Source of the DNA: Campylorhamphus procurvoides | Lineage: Eukaryota; Chordata; Aves; Passeriformes; Dendrocolaptidae | Direction of reading: 5' to 3' | Assembly (NCBI GenBank): GCA_013396655.1 | Contig: WBMV01004172.1 | Coordinates: forward strand, 276,036-340,035 | Length of the DNA stretch: 64,000 nucleotides | Shown: positions 1-41,000 of the stretch, piece by piece | How the letters are laid out: each line of letters starts with the position of its first letter | How positions within the stretch are numbered: the first letter of the stretch is position 1 | Notes under the pieces: generated by a model | What the model was told of the DNA's origin: nothing | Seen by the model: only the letters and a program-made list of their open reading frames with translations | Database searches by the model: none | Made by a program: the position numbers and the translations under genes

Positions 1-1175
1 TTTGGAGGGAGTTGTTAAAATGATACATAAGAACATTGTTTAAAATGGTAATGATGTGGGAGATTGGAGCATAGCTCCATTCAGAGCACCTTCACAGAAA
101 ACTGAGAGATCAAAAACAAAGAGGAGAGAAACTGGTAATAATACCTAGTCATTTATTTGGCAATAATACCTTGCCATTTAACATTATAGTAATAATGTTT
201 TGTTTTGGGTACCAACAGTATCTAGGTTCATTTGAAGAATGATCTGTGGAATATCCTGACTGTCCAGAAAAATAAAACAAACAGAACTTTTTGCAGGCTT
301 AAGAACCTATCTGCTTGTAACATTTTAATTTGAATCTTTTAGTCTGATTACTTCAAAGTAACTGCCTCATAACCACTGATGTATATGTTAAAGAGTTAAT
401 GTGTGCAGGGAACTTCTGTCTCATGTATGGACTTTAATACTCTCAGCATTTTCTTTACTGAACATTTGGGAGCAGAGCAGCCTGTGCAGTTGCCAAACTC
501 ATAACTGTATCCAGAATTCTGAGATCATTTTTCTTTCGTTTCCCAGAATAATCTGTTGGGCAGCATTTTCCACTCCTAGCAGGTTTCATGTGGTGTATGC
601 CCTTCAGGATAATACTCTGGAACTCCACCATGAACTCTTTGATAATTAAAGAGCCTAGAAGAAAATGCTCACTGGGGAACAGGAGCACAATCCATACAAG
701 TTACAAATCAATATTTATGAAGGAAGGGAATGATTTAGAGTCTTAGGAAACAGTTTGGGCCACAGAAAGAATAATCTGGTCTATGTACTAAGGAAAAGGT
801 TTACCATGAATTATGGCATCTACTCATTAGAGAACAAAGACTGAATAAATGGTCCTGCAGGAATTTGTGGCACCATGAAGGCAGAGGCTGGCTACTCCGC
901 CCATCCATGATGAGACTGATATGGCTGTATAGCCCATCAAGACAATTTCTATCTGCCTTCCCAGCCTCACACCCGTCTGTCAGTAGTGTTGCCCATGCTG
1001 AATTAGGAGCAGCATCAAGGCACTTTAGGATTCTTAGCTGATCTCAGAGTACTCCTTTAGCCACTCCACCCATCCAAAATTAAACCAGAATGGCCGTATT
1101 GCTCATCATCAGGATTTTCAGCCTTACCCTTTTGACCCACCACCATTCTTTCAGAGAGCCTCTTTTTACATATTT

Positions 1176-1500
1176 CATAGAATCATAGGACCATAGAGTG
1201 GCTTGGATTGGAAGGAAGCCAAAATATCATCCAATTCCAACTCCCCTTGCCATGGGCAGGGACACCTGTCACTAAATCAGGTTGCTCAGAGCCCCATCCA
1301 ACCTGGCCTTGAACACTCCAGGGATGCAGCATCCACAGCTTCTCTGGGCAGCATGTTCTAGTGCCTGACCACTCTCACAAGGAAGAATTTCTTCTGAATA
1401 TGTAATCTAAACCTACTCTCTTTACGTATTAAGGCATTTACCCTTATTCTGTCACTACGTGTTCTTGTAAACAGTCTCCATCTTTCTTGTTTCCATCAAG
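1176..1500 (-). mobile_element. CR1 LINE fragment, 3' end
   Basis: Opens with a TAGAATCATAG-type sequence, the reverse complement of the CR1 3' terminus. It continues through the typical run about lines 'caacctggccttgaacactc' and 'agggatgcagcatccacagc'. A diverged, 5'-truncated copy. Confidence 0.85.
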
Positions 1501-4500
1501 TGGTGGATTCACAGGCAGAAGGCAAGGTCCTGTCCTATTCATGTCACAGTGTGCTGTGCATAACTTTAATGATATGTACAGCAGTGGCCCGAGAGCTGCC
1601 TGTTTTCTGTCATCCCCATTGTTAACTTTTGTCAGTTGGGCTATGGAGTTTTAAATGGGCTCCACTCAGATGGGTGCCTATTTCCTGATAAATGGAATTA
1701 GTAGAACAGTGGTTGAAGAATCTTTCTTTCTTGCTTGTTTGTTTGGGTTTTTTTATAACTAACACGTTCTAGTATGCCTCTATATATAGCAGTTATCTGT
1801 CTTTCTGGCTGTACTATAAATACAACCGCTATTAAAAATTTAATAAAACTGAAGTAATTTTTTCAAAGACTTCAGTAAAATAGCAATGCCACTGTGATCT
1901 CTGTCTTGGGCGTTGGTAATCTAAGTAAGTTGAGGACATGATATATGATAGCCAGTCTAATGGTATTGCCACTATGGATTAGACTTGGGATATTGTTGCA
2001 GCATCACATTAATCTGCCAGTGTAAATCTTCATCTTGCTTGTGTCCTGCTTCAGCATATAAACTGTTTCAAGGTTCTGTTCATTTGATGGCTAAAAATAT
2101 ATCCAATTAACTCTTCTTATTGGTTTTTCTTTCAAAATTATTTCTGTAATCGCAAGGAATTTGATGTTGGCTTTTAATGAAAAGTGTGATGTTTTGTTTG
2201 TTTCGCTGTGATTCACCTCTCAGTGGACCATCTCTGCCCTCATAGCTTTCAGGAAAGTGTTATGTTAAGCATGTAACAATACATTATCATAGTTTATTTA
2301 ACCATATGCTGTATTCAGAATGATGGAATAAATTGTAATGGTCTGACACACTGTGTTAAGAATAGCTCCTCTGATCCTCCATTAAGGTAGCAGAAGATAC
2401 CATTAAACCCATAGCACAGTAATATAATTCATCAGCATGTCATGCTTCAGTGAAGAAGAAGGGAGGAAAACGTCTGCTTAAAAGCCTAGATGACCTCTAT
2501 TATAGACCCTTTGAGGAATATGCTGATCTATTTAATGTGGAAGGGTTGTAGGATGGCCCAGAGTCCTGTAGAAACAGATGTAGGAGTCACTCTACTGAAT
2601 TTTATTGGAATTATATTTTGCTTTGTAAGGAAGCTAACTCACAGGTCAATTTGCTTTGTCTGTTTTAGACATTTTCAGGAGAAGGTGGCTGTAGTTGCTG
2701 GTGTGACCATCTTTCATGAAACCTTTGCTCTCCCTAATGGCTGTCAAGTAAATGTAGTGAGGAATGTTTCTGTATAAACTGTACAGACTTGATAGCGTGG
2801 GACTTCTCATCAACACTTTGCAAACAAATTCAGAAGACTAATGGTCTGGAGGGCCAAGGGACAGAGGCTGTGTGTGAAGAGGACTAGACTTGGCTGTTAG
2901 GAGATAAATGAGTCTGTAATGGCACTGGTATCCATATTTTTTGACAGGCCTTTTAATTTGAGAGGAACTGGGACATTTCCCAAACTTCATAAGCTGCTTC
3001 TACTACTAAAGAAACAGTCTGACCCAGATCAATTCCTAAGACATTGTGAAAAATAAAAGTTTGTTTCCATTGATCCAGATTGCTCTGAAGCTGCATAAAC
3101 AGCTGGCCCAAGAGAGGGAATGGTATGAAAATGAGGACTAAACACAGTTAAGGCAGAACGAAGAAAGCACTGCTTGGGGTTGTTTTTCTCCTTCATTTAA
3201 TCATGCTAGTTTGTAGTATTCATCCCACTAAAGCCTTAGAAGCTGGTTATTTCTTTGACATCTACTGAATTTTGTATAGAAGAACATGCTTTTTATCTTT
3301 AGAAAGATTTTTTTCCAGTAGTGCTGCCTTTGTTCCCAGTTTCTTTCCATTTTGAGTTCATTTAAAGGGAAGGCCTTTAAAACTTACCTGTTATGGCTCT
3401 TAAAACCAAAAGCAGTGAGAATATGGCCAGCATACTATCTTTGTTCCTGGCTTTAGCTCTCAAGCATTTGGATAGCTCTGTATTTGTGTATTCTTTTGAA
3501 GTTAAGGGAGATGTTTGTGTATTCAAAGCTAAACACAGACAAGTGGAGGTGCAGTTGTTGGATTTGGACTGGAAGTGATACCCTGCTTTAGTTGAAACAA
3601 CTGCACAGTTGCTTGTCGTGGTTCAGTGCTGGTGCCCTGCTCACCTTCCAGTTTGCTAACAGAAGTTTTTAAGTTGCCAGCAGGAGTGCAGAATAACTGG
3701 CAAGGGGAGATGGCCCTGAGAGGAGGAGGAGCTGGTGGCTCATGTCAGAACAGAGTGTGGATTTTATCAAAGTGTGGTATGTGCATGTGTGTGTGTACAT
3801 ATAGGTACCCATGGGAATTCTGACGCAATTCTACCAATTAAATTCTGAATGTGTTTCTGGCGTAAAATTTCTGACAAATGCCCATTAAATGTTTCTTGGG
3901 TCAGTTAATATTCTACAGATGTTTTCCCTTCCTGGAAACCCTGTATGTAAGAGGCCACTGCAGTATTTGTTCAGAGGTACTCTATATTATGCTCTTATTC
4001 ACTGCTCTGAGTGGAAATTATTCTCTGGTGGATTCCCATATCTGAATCCCAGTGTGTGTTTTGCATTATGAGAAGCATATAGATTTTCCCCCTTTTGGAA
4101 GAAATTGGATATCCAACAGACACCAAATTGTCTGTCTCTCTACAGTTACGTTTTTGAGGACTTTTAAGTTGGCTGTTTTTTAATTTGGTTGACTTCTTTA
4201 TTTTCAAAAAATGTTGTGCTTTCTATTTACAGCTACACAGTGACAACCAGGGGAGGAATTTGTTCCAGAAAAAATAGTGGGTCACTCTATTCCTGCCTGA
4301 GAAAACCCTAAATATGTCACCTTTTGCAGCTCATCCAGCCTGACACAAGCATTGGAAGAGCAGCAGCATCTGCAGTGTACAGAATCAGACCAACAAGGGA
4401 GTTGTAGATGAGTGATACCTTAACACATGAGACTGTGCTCACTGTCTTAGAAGAAGTTTCCTGCAGCAAGTCCTGCAGGACTGCATCAGCTAAAAATTCA

Positions 4501-5847
4501 CATCCTTTGGGTACACATATGCGAGTAAAGTGCAATTCAAGAATCCTGTCTGGAGATGGCAAACCTCTTTATGGGTCCTTATGAAAGCAAAACTACAGTT
4601 ATAACTGGGTAGTTTATTGCTGTCAAAAATATGTAAGGGAGAAACACTCTTGTTTGCTTTTCTGCAACCTGAAAGCTTAGTGCAGAGGGGGAGATAAAAG
4701 GACACCAGAGTCCTTTAATTTTGGTACTCAAAAGCCAATAAATCAACATAGGGGTATCTGTTGTCATTTCTGCTTGTTTTCACAAACCTGGCAAATAGGT
4801 GTTTTACGAAGGCTGGACTTCAGCTGATAGCCACTTATTTGCACCCCAGCCTTGGATACTAATAAAGCAGACTGATTAGCTCATTCCATAAAATGAAAAT
4901 AAGGAAAGCAGCACTGAAACCCAAACCTTCCTTTTGGATTGCTGTTCAATCCAGAGATAAAGATGAGTGTGTGTACAAGATTGGAATCTGTCTGGTGTTA
5001 CATGTGAATCCTTTGAAAAAAGAGTGTGGTGGTGCTCATGGGTGCGGCTTGTGATTAGAGGCGTGCTCACTGTCAGGAGAAAAGGAAGGGAGGTTTTGGT
5101 TCATCAGCAGGCGTCCCTCATGTCATGTATGGGCATTCTGTGAAGAAGAAAGGTAACTGTGGTGCAAGCCTCAGCATGGATAGTTAATATTTTTAAAAGG
5201 TTGAGAGTTCCTAATGTAGTAAAAGGATGCAGGTGCCACGATGTAGAACAATGCAGGAACATGAAGGTGAAGCTAATCCTGCAGAAAATTTAATGCAGCA
5301 TAATATAGCAATAATATAGCAGTGCCCTCTCTTAAGAAATGTACTTGCATGTGTAGCTTGAGTGCTAAATCCACTCAACTTCAGTGTATTCATGCATAAC
5401 ATCTGCAAGAGAAAGCAGCACTTACTGCATGAGAGACATAACCTACATTACTTATTTATTTATACAAGATTGAGGTCTTCTCTTGGTGTACTCCTTCTTA
5501 CATCAGAAACTTTTTTTTGCAGAAGTGTAGTAGGTCAGTCCTTCAATACAACTAATCCAATACATGAAAGTACAGGGGAGGACAGAGATGAGGAACTTTT
5601 TGCCACTGTGCTCTGCTGTTGGAATAGTGTTTGGAAAAGAAGGCAGCTGAGCAAGGAAGGGCAGAAACATGGTGTTGTTTATTTGTTTACAGTAGTTAAA
5701 ATTGGTCAGGATGATCAGGAGACATACACATATGCACAATAGGGTTAAGAAAGGCTGGAGACGGTGCCACCCACTCCCCTCTGGCTTCAAAGTAAATATA
5801 TTGAGTTAAAGTAGTAGATAGGTAGTTTTGTGGTTTTGTATTTTGGG

Positions 5848-6256
5848 AAGATGGAGCATCTCTCCTATGAAGAAATGCTGAGAGGGTTGGACTTGTTCAC
5901 CCTGGAGAAGAGAGGACTTTGGGGACAGCTTACGGCACCTTCCAGTACCTAAAGGAGGCTACAGCAGAACTGGAGAGGCACTTTCTACACTGCATGTAGT
6001 GATAGGACAAGGGGGAATGGTTTAAACTGAAGGAGCGTAGATTTAGATTAGACATAAGGAAGAAATTCTTTACTGTCAGGCACTGGAACAGGTTGCCCAG
6101 AGAAGCTGTGGATGCTCCATCCCTGGAAGTGTTCAAGGCTGGATTGGATGGAACTTTGAGCAACCTGGTTTAGTGGAAGGTGTCCCTGCCCATGGCCAGT
6201 GATTAGAATTAGATGAGCTTTAAGGTCCCTTCCAATCCAACCATTCTATGATTGTG
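5848..6256 (+). mobile_element. CR1 LINE fragment, 3' end
   Basis: Contains the CR1 run from ggacttgttcaccctggaga through gcactggaacaggttgccca and ends near ccattctatgatt. It is 5'-truncated and diverged, in sense orientation inside the MAPK12 intron. Confidence 0.88.
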
Positions 6257-9063
6257 GGAGAGACACAGTATTATGCTCTCTTCTTAAAATAAAAGCTAGT
6301 AAGGTACTTCAGTGCAGACTGAAGAAATCCATGTTATTTTTCAGTCAGATTCACCATAGTAAAAAAGGTGCACTCTTTGTGGTCATATTTTATTTGAGGA
6401 ATTGCCTTTTGGCAGAGTAAACGGGAGTAAAACTAAGACCCTGAAAAGGCAGTGCTGCTGTTGGTTTTCACAGATGCTTTTCATTGCCATTATAGAGTAT
6501 ACTGGCTTCATTCCTCAGCTGGGCTTCCATCTCTGATACTGTCAGTAATTGTGTTGATTGACACTAAAAATACATCTACAGAAGGTTTCACAGCTATCTC
6601 TGTTATATTTCATACAGGCAACACTATGAAAAATATTCTCGCAATTGTTTATGGTGACTTACTTTTGTGCTGGGACATTATCTTTAAGAATCATAACATT
6701 TCTTTACAAATACTGTCTTTAATTGAGAACATTTCAGACAGATACAGGATTTTCCATGATATTATAAAGGAGGGAGCTGCCTATTCTGTGTTCATTTCTT
6801 TCCCTTTTCCTGAAGAAGTAGCTGGAGTTGTATCTTCCTCAACAGATTTATTTTATCCTGTACCTCCTTATGCTTATTATAGCTGCAGGAATCTCTGGCC
6901 TAAATGGAAATATGAATCTGTTCCAATACAGGAAAATAATCCCAAAACACAGCTAAATAAAGATCACTGAGGAAAAGGAAATGGATCCTTTACTTTTATT
7001 TTGAAATTGATTGACTATTAGTATGTTTTACTATTTTGAACACTAAAATTTACATCAAGATTTTTAGAAAACTTGCTTTGGTAAGCAAGAAAAGAAGTAT
7101 TGTGAAATCGTTGTCATATTAAAAGAGTTTTCTGGTTTATTATTTCAAATTCCCTTCAGTGGGAGCTGAGCACTGGTCTCAGTGGCATCCTTCATTGCAG
7201 AGGATTTTCAGCAAAGATAAATTTGTCTTCATAAGTTTTCAGCCTTACCTGAGAAACAAGGTGTATCAGGCAGCATTAAGTAACTACTGGGCACTCTGTT
7301 TACTTGAATGGATACTTGAATGGATACACAATAAAATGTTAGCGAACTTCACTAGTGTGTTTTGGGGTCGGTATGTTCTTTATGGAAACATGTTCTTCAT
7401 GCTCCTGTGTTTCACAGAGGATGCCCAATAATGCCTTGGTGCAAAGATGGGTGTGTTACAGCAGCCACACTATTTCATCCTCCTCTGTGTCCCCTTCTTT
7501 TTATTATTGAGTCTCAATGTCTTTCACTGCTGTATTCAGATGTCATGGGGTTTATTTTCTTGTGGTTCTTGCTTAGGTTTATGAGGACATGGAAGTATCT
7601 GCTTAAGGAGAACAAGCAGGACTTTTGAGAAAGTGAAGCTTGATACAGAGAGATACATGTGGGACAAGATTACTGCTAAAATGTTAGTTTCCTTCTTTCT
7701 AGTACATAAATCCCTGGAGACCACACAACTTTTCTGGCTGTGTATGCTCTGTGTGTACACGTGCTGCCTTAGGAAATGCTTGTAGAGCTGCATTATGCTC
7801 CATCGTTGTCATGTACTTCTTTGTAATCCTGCCCTCTTTTTTCTCCTTGCCTCCACAGAGAAATAGGAAACATTATGTAAAACTGTCATGGAAAAAAAAA
7901 ATTACTGTAATGTTAGCACTAAAGGTATTACTTCTAATACTTCTACATCCTCCGTGGGTTTAATTATTGTTTTATGGTAGTTATTCTTCTTTAATTGGTT
8001 TCAGATAACATTCCTCAAGAAAACATTATTAGTGACCTTTTTTTTAAAGATATATGTGGCTACGAAGAGAGAGAGTTCTAATTTTCTGCCTTCATCTTTA
8101 TTAGTTTTTCTGTCTTGTTCATCACTATGACATTTTGATAATATCCAGGCTAACTATAGTAGTTTGCCCTGAATGTGGAAAGACTAAAATTACGTGCAGT
8201 AAGGATTTCATCATAGGTAGGGATTTTTATTTAAATCTTTGCTTTAATAAAATATAATAAAAGCCTTGCATTTCTTCCCTCTATTTCTGCTCATGCTTCT
8301 CTTTACTTTCACACCCTTTTTTATAAAGATATCTGTTTTGGACAATAGTTCTTGATGTGTAATCTGATGTCTGTATGGCCACAGAGATTGGGTTGAAAAA
8401 TATTATAAAAGTTATTAGTCTTTTAGCTTGCCTTCTACACAGCCTCATTGTCACAGCAACCTGCACCTGGGAAGAACTGTGAGCATTCCGGGGCTTAGGA
8501 GGCTTCCTCTGATCAGACAGAAATAGTCATGAATTATGCTCAGAGGGAGAAAACAAGCCATTCTAAAAGCTTGTGCTATTCAGGTACCGCCTAATTAGAC
8601 AGCATCTAAACTGAAGTCTGGCTTTAGACAATTCCAACTACTTCTTTTGGAGCTCTGAGTTCTGTATATTTAATTTTCTGGGTTTTAATGGCCTTGAAAG
8701 AACTATTGGCAGTCAGCGTAATACCCTTAGTCAGTTTGTATAGTTTATCTGAAAACTGTACTAATAGGAAAAGCTGCGGTGGGAAATCTGTTTTACTAGA
8801 TTGTTATTTCTCTGTTGAGTGATAGAATGCTTTTGTTTGACAAAAATAGCTTTTAAGGAGAACCTAAGGTATAAGCCATATCAAATCATATAAAGTTCTT
8901 GCTGACTTTCCCTCTGTAAAAACAGTTCTAGTTTGTTCTTTGTACTCTCAATTAGATATTGTAATTTGTGTACTAAATTACCCATCATTTAAATTAGAAG
9001 ATGTTTGAAATGTTCTTCATTGACAAGCAGCAGGCCCAGCTAGGTGAAGAGTACTTATGAATG

Positions 9064-9103
9064 TTTCATGTTATAGAAACATGTTAGTTTCATGTTATAG
9101 AAA
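9064..9103 (+). repeat. Short direct repeat, 24-bp period
   Basis: TTTCATGTTATAGAAA occurs exactly at 9064-9079 and again at 9088-9103. Confidence 0.8.
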
Positions 9104-9408
9104 TTTCTCTGGTTTATTTTCAACACTTCAGTAGCTGTCTCCTCTTACAAAAAACTGTTAGCCTCTGAACTTTTTAATTTTTTTTATCACAAGGTCACGC
9201 AGCCCTCAGAGTTATAAGATTTAACACATAACAAATCCTGGTGTTGATAGGCCCTGCTTTAGGTATTCTTTCTGCCATGTTTACACCTGTAGCTAATGTC
9301 TCCCTGTGGAAATATTTTTGATTATATTTTTTCACTTATTAGATGATTCAAGATGTATTGTGTTAAATCAGTTATCAAACCTTTTTTATTTTTTTTTTGT
9401 CTTTTTAG

Positions 9409-35646
<26,238 letters not shown>

Positions 35647-38090
35647 CTGTATGACTCAGTCTTTTCAGAACTCTGAAGAAAGCAGAAAAGTTGTAAATTT
35701 TTTTTTATACACCTGACATTTCAGGTGTATAAAACATTTTAAGTAAACTGTATGTAATCTGTTTTATCTGCACTGTAAGAAAGAGCAATGTTTTTTACTC
35801 TGCATGTGGAAGTTGGTGCCTTTGGGAGTAGCATTTCAAAAAGATCCAGAAACTTATTCCTGCCTACAACCTCTTCCTTCTGCACAAAAGGATTCAGACT
35901 GGAATAACCCCGTGCCATCCTCCAAAGAGCAGGTGGGACTAATTCTTCAACTTCGAGATCACAGGAGCACAAGTGACCACCCCAAGCAAGCTGAGGTACA
36001 GAGTATGTCAGAGATGTGCCATGACTGCTCTCCAAGGATGCTGAACCATCATGAATGCAAGAAGTATTCATGTGACTTCCTCTGGAATATTTCACTCTGT
36101 TAAGAAGCCTGTGGATGCTAATCATCTTCTGCTAACTCAACTACTGCAGTGGGTAGTAGAGACACAGCCCAAATGAATGCCTATGTTGCCGGTCCTGTGT
36201 CAGTGGAAGTGAACCTGAGCTCCAGATAGTTCTGAGAGATCTGAACAAAAGGCAAAAAGCAGGGAAGTGTCAATGTCCTAGATTTTTTTTTTTTAAGTAA
36301 CTAGTGTAGCAGGACAAGATTTCACAAATACTAGGTGAGCAGTCACTGGATAAACAATCACTATCAAGGCATATAATATTTTTCTCTAAATACAATGCAG
36401 TCTCTTTGTATAGTAGACTAGGGACTAAGGATTTCCAGGGAGAAATTCTTCAGACTTTCTAAAATTTTTTAAACTCTCTAGCATCTTAATATTGAAATAA
36501 TCATTGGGAAAGTACATATTCTCAGAAAATGTACGGGGTATAGAATCAGCAGTGCTGATTTTAGACATAAGGTTCGATGCAGGTCACATTATAGAAAATT
36601 AAACGAGGACCAAAATGCTACACTGCAGCTGTTCATTGGGAATACCTGCAGCAAACTGCTTTGTTCACAGTGTACAGAGTTGTTACCAAGTCCAGAATAA
36701 CAACTATTCCTTTTTTTAGCCTTTTAAACTCATCTTACTAGGGAAAACCTTGAGACCTTCTGTTGCGAGGTGCCTTACCAGAAGCAGTCAGCTCTCTCAT
36801 GGGATAGATCGGTTAGATGCTTCATGAGCTCCTCTTTACTGTTCTCTTACTGTATTTTCCTAGGTGCTTAGTTTCTAAGGGTCTCTGAGAGGAAAAAGCA
36901 ACTGGCAAACCTTTGTGAAGAATTTCTGTGAGAAATTGCTTTTCTTTCTTAAGGGAAATATCTTTACAATTGACTGCTTGGATGTGAGTTATTCCCAATG
37001 TAATATGCTGTTGTGTGTTACTACCAAGTGAAAGAGATGTAAAGGAAGACATTTGATCTTAGCAGGTAGTAACTGGAAAAGAAGTAAGAAATTACTTGGG
37101 TTTTTTTTGCTTCAACATGCAGTAGAAACCAAAAGTTTAATCAAGGCATAGTTATTCTGTTTCTTTCAATGAATGTTTAAGTTAAACATCTGTTAATATT
37201 AGCATTTAAAAATTTGTTTAAAAATTGTGATGAGCATTGATTAGCTGAGATAGACACCTAGAAATACTAAACAGTGACAGAAACCTTGAATTCATGTATT
37301 TGACAAATCATTAGAAACTACAGTTTCAGGAATGCATGAGAAAAAAAAAAGAGAATGTAAATTGAATCAAAACATTCAAAACACTACAGGTCATGGAGGA
37401 AGGCACAATTTAAGAGTCATACCCCATTTTTCCCTGTGAACTTTCTGCTTGGTCTGCACCTATGTGTTAAATAGGAACTTTATTTTTTACAGAATAGATG
37501 CGGTCTCTTAGGCTCATGCTCTGTGGTACTTTTAAAAGTCATGGGAGAAAAGTGCCTATTGAAATTAGTAGGCTTGCTATAGCCTGTCAATGGGAAATGG
37601 AAAATGTCAAAAACTTATTTGAAAATGCTGCCTCTATATTTTAAATGGAATTCAGCATCCTAAATTCCACCAAATACCTTAAGTCTGCAGATGATGCAGA
37701 TGGCTCCAATGTTAGTCAGACTTGGAGGGAGCATTTTTTTAATTAAAAAACTGCTTTGCATTGTCTTCCTAAATGCCAACACTCCAGTGGGCATTTCCAC
37801 TTCCCCCACCTTCAGCTTTAATGAAGTCAAGCCCTAAAATCCTCCACTGGCTGAGGTGAACCTTTCCCTCTCTTAATCTTAACTTAGCATTACAGAAGAA
37901 GCTAGCATGCATGAGAAGGACATAAGAAGGAAATGTTAGTTTTTGTGGATACTGAAGAAATACAGAACTCCTAAAATAACTGAAGAGGATGCCTTGATGC
38001 ATATGTCAGCAAAGATGGAAGTACTATTTGTGCTGTCTAGGAGCAAACCGTCTGGAAGGTAAAATAAAAAATGTGGAAATTTTGTCACAT
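35647..38090 (+). other. MAPK12: MAPK12 3' UTR, extent uncertain
   Basis: Sequence downstream of the MAPK12 stop. The nearest canonical AATAAA I found is at 38063-38068; an ATTAAA variant is at 37742-37747. No coding sequence was recognised. The true cleavage site needs transcript data. Confidence 0.4.
35703..35734 (+). promoter_or_regulatory. Perfect hairpin in the MAPK12 3' UTR
   Basis: The core arms TATACACCTGA (35706-35716) and TCAGGTGTATA (35721-35731) are exact reverse complements around a CATT loop. Three more T-A pairs extend the stem to 14 bp. It begins 57 nt after the stop codon. A role as an RNA-binding or stability element is inference. Confidence 0.6.
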
Positions 38091-41000
38091 TCTGACAAGA
38101 AGTTTCTGTGGAGAGATTGAAATCTGCAGAAATGTCTTCAAGTGGCCATAGAGATTATTAATATAAATAGCTCATTAAAAGAATTGCCAGGTGAACGCAG
38201 AAATATTTTGCATGGGAAGCAGCTGCTACTTCAAAGGGAGAGACGTTTCCTACATTCCTATTTGCTATTTCTACTGGTGCTAAGCAACTCAGGAATAAGA
38301 ACCCAAATTCTGTTTGCCTTAAAGAGAAATGTAAATACATTCTGCATGAACCTGAAATGTATTGTGACAAATAAAGTTTGGGAGTTTGTTTTTTGCACAA
38401 TAATGGTTTTCTTTTCCCCGTATGTATTCCCAGATATATAATCAGTCCTGAAAATACTGTTTTCAGTAAAGGGAACTGCATGAAACAAATATTGTAGGTA
38501 CATTTCATGTAATGTGAGCTGCTGCTGTAGTTTCTCTTGGAAGTTAGTCAGACCACAGAGGCTAACCTTTCTTCCATTTTAGTCAGCCACAGAGCTGATC
38601 TGACTGTACTATGGCCAGCTAATTATTTCTTACAGCACCTTGGGTTTTACCAGACATCTCTGCTTTGTTCTGAAGGACAGGGTTTCAGTCCTTACATGCC
38701 GTTGCATTTTTCAGCCTGATTTTGAAAGCCAAAGTCAGTGACAGTCATCAAGCATATACATCTTTGAGTTGGAAGTTTGAGTTAACAGAGTTCCAGTAGG
38801 ATATATGGGACCCATGTGCCCCCTGATTGTTTTAAAGCAAGATTGTCCACTTAAGTATTATTAGTCTTCATTGCATTGAAGTCTGGTCGCTCATGTTGCA
38901 TTTTGATAATGTGTTATTGTGGGTCAGATGTAGTTTACAGCTTCACTTCTTGATGGTTTGGGTTTTTTTTAATAAGATAACACTGAAGTGCATGCTAACA
39001 TGTCCTGTAGAATGTGCTCAAAAGATGCACTTTTTTATTTATTTGGTGTTACCAGGCACATAAGCTGGATGGGATTCTTTGAGCTTCCTACTTTCTGATC
39101 CACAGTTCAAATACAAATACCATATGCTTCTGGTCTGCTTCAGCTAAGGTTGTCAGAGAATAAAGCATCTGTTAGATGCTGTCATTCACTGAATCTTGGT
39201 ATGAAATACTCATGTATTTTGATGATCCCTGCAGGTACCACAAAAGAATAGAGGCTCAAAACACTTGCTGTCTCTGCTGATTAATTCTCCATGTCCTGCA
39301 CACACTGAGGGCAACTAGTTGTATACATCAAACAGTACCAGAAATAGTTTCACACACAGCAGAGCTTAAAATCTCTTCTTAAATCTTCTTAAGAATTCAG
39401 AAGTCTGAGTTGGATAAAGGGAGTCTATCCAACTTCTATCACACAGACACTCCTTGAAACTGCATGGATTACCACTTAATGAGCAACTCTTGTGCACAGA
39501 TTATTTGCAGCCTGTGGTGTAGTAACATAATGGTCTGAAAATTGCATTTTCACCTAGCAACCACCTGCAGCACAGAGACAGGGGAATGATGCATGTTTTT
39601 TAGCTATCAGGAACAGCATTCCACTGCAAGAAGGTAAGTGAGGACCAGGAAAGTATTTTAAAGATTCATAATTTTTGTCTGCTGCCATCTTGCTCTTTAA
39701 TGTGAGCTCTTCTATGCTTAACCTCATTAGGTCTCCAAGTTGGAGTTTTCTAGTTTACTCCATTGTCTGCTTCATCAGTAATATTAAATAAACAAATATT
39801 TAGTAAGCAATGAGGTGCATTTCCCAGCTAAGTTAGGGTGATCCAGGCATGCAGCTCTTACACCTTACATTGAATTATTTTGAATGTGCTGTTATCTTTG
39901 AGCAGCAAAAAGTCAGCCAGTGAAGCAAACATTAAATGCAGGGAAAGGAATTGCTCAGGTCCTGTTTGAGAATGCTCTCAGTTTTGCCATGCAGTGTCCT
40001 GGGAGCACATGCTCCTGGGGGCAGGCAAAGTCTCTTGCTGGGTTTGCATGGCACCTGCAGCCATGAGGCTCCTGTGAGAGTGGCACTCGTGATACCAACA
40101 GGGCTAAAGACTGCCACCTAATCCAATTCAGTCTGATATTAATGGGAAATTCATTACTACTGTAACCCTGGTATTAACAGATTATAACAGTGTAATTATA
40201 CTGCTCAGAAAGCGATGGACATTTAGTCCACTGGGGGCCTGGGCCAAAGCAGCTTTTTTTCAGGCATTTTAAAAGTTCCATCTGTACATGAAAGAGTTCC
40301 TGCTGCCAACTAGTACCACTTTGGCGTGTGACCTGCCATTTTGCTGTCCCTAGGAAATCCCTCACATTTCTGGGTTTGAGTCATGTTTGAATTTCCTTTT
40401 TCATAAAAACAGTAGTGTGCTACTGTAAGAAGAGAAAATACAGCTGAGAAATGTAATCAGAAAAACTCAAGTTTTCTCTAAAGCAAAAGATGCACCAAAG
40501 TGCTACAGGCATGGTTCATGTGGCCTCAGAGCCAACAGCGCCTGGAAAATTGTGCTCAGCTCAAACTGGTGGGTGCAGATGCAGATGGTCATTTCTTTGT
40601 CTGTTGTCCTCTAGGCATAGATTAACAACGCAGCCTTTGTGAAGCAGTTGTTTGGGCAAGCCTGATGATGACCTCTGCTGTAAGAGTTATACAGGGGCTC
40701 ATGGAGCTTTGGCTGCTGGGGCTGGAGGCCAGCTCAGAGCTGGTGCAGCCAAGGGCGGCTACTTGCCCACGGTGACCTTGGGGAGAGGCTCCCAGACCCT
40801 CATGGCATGAGGTGCTTCTAGCTGAGGCTCTTGCCTTGGCCCTGCCTGAGCTGCTGCTCCTTACCACTCTACAGCCATGTGCCTGGCCATGGGTCCCATC
40901 AAGAGACCTCCACTCAGATTATGTCCCAGCCTGGCCTGTCCCCATCCCAGGGAGGTGCCCCACACCCAGGGCTGGGGCTGGCCCCAGCTGCCCTCCGCCA

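Larger units (their letters stand above)
1..9408 (+). other. MAPK12: Upstream intron sequence of MAPK12
   Basis: Everything before the first recognised exon. I looked for the N-lobe exon (KRAYRELRLLKHMKHEN-like) and did not find it. The stretch is AT-rich with CR1 fragments at 1176-1500 and 5848-6256. Open frames here show no recognisable protein. Confidence 0.7.

Noticed and set aside
6452..6970. 172-codon open frame on the + strand in the MAPK12 intron
   Set aside because: Long for AT-rich intron, but the translation has no recognisable domain, starts at an internal Met and has no promoter or splice context. Treated as chance.
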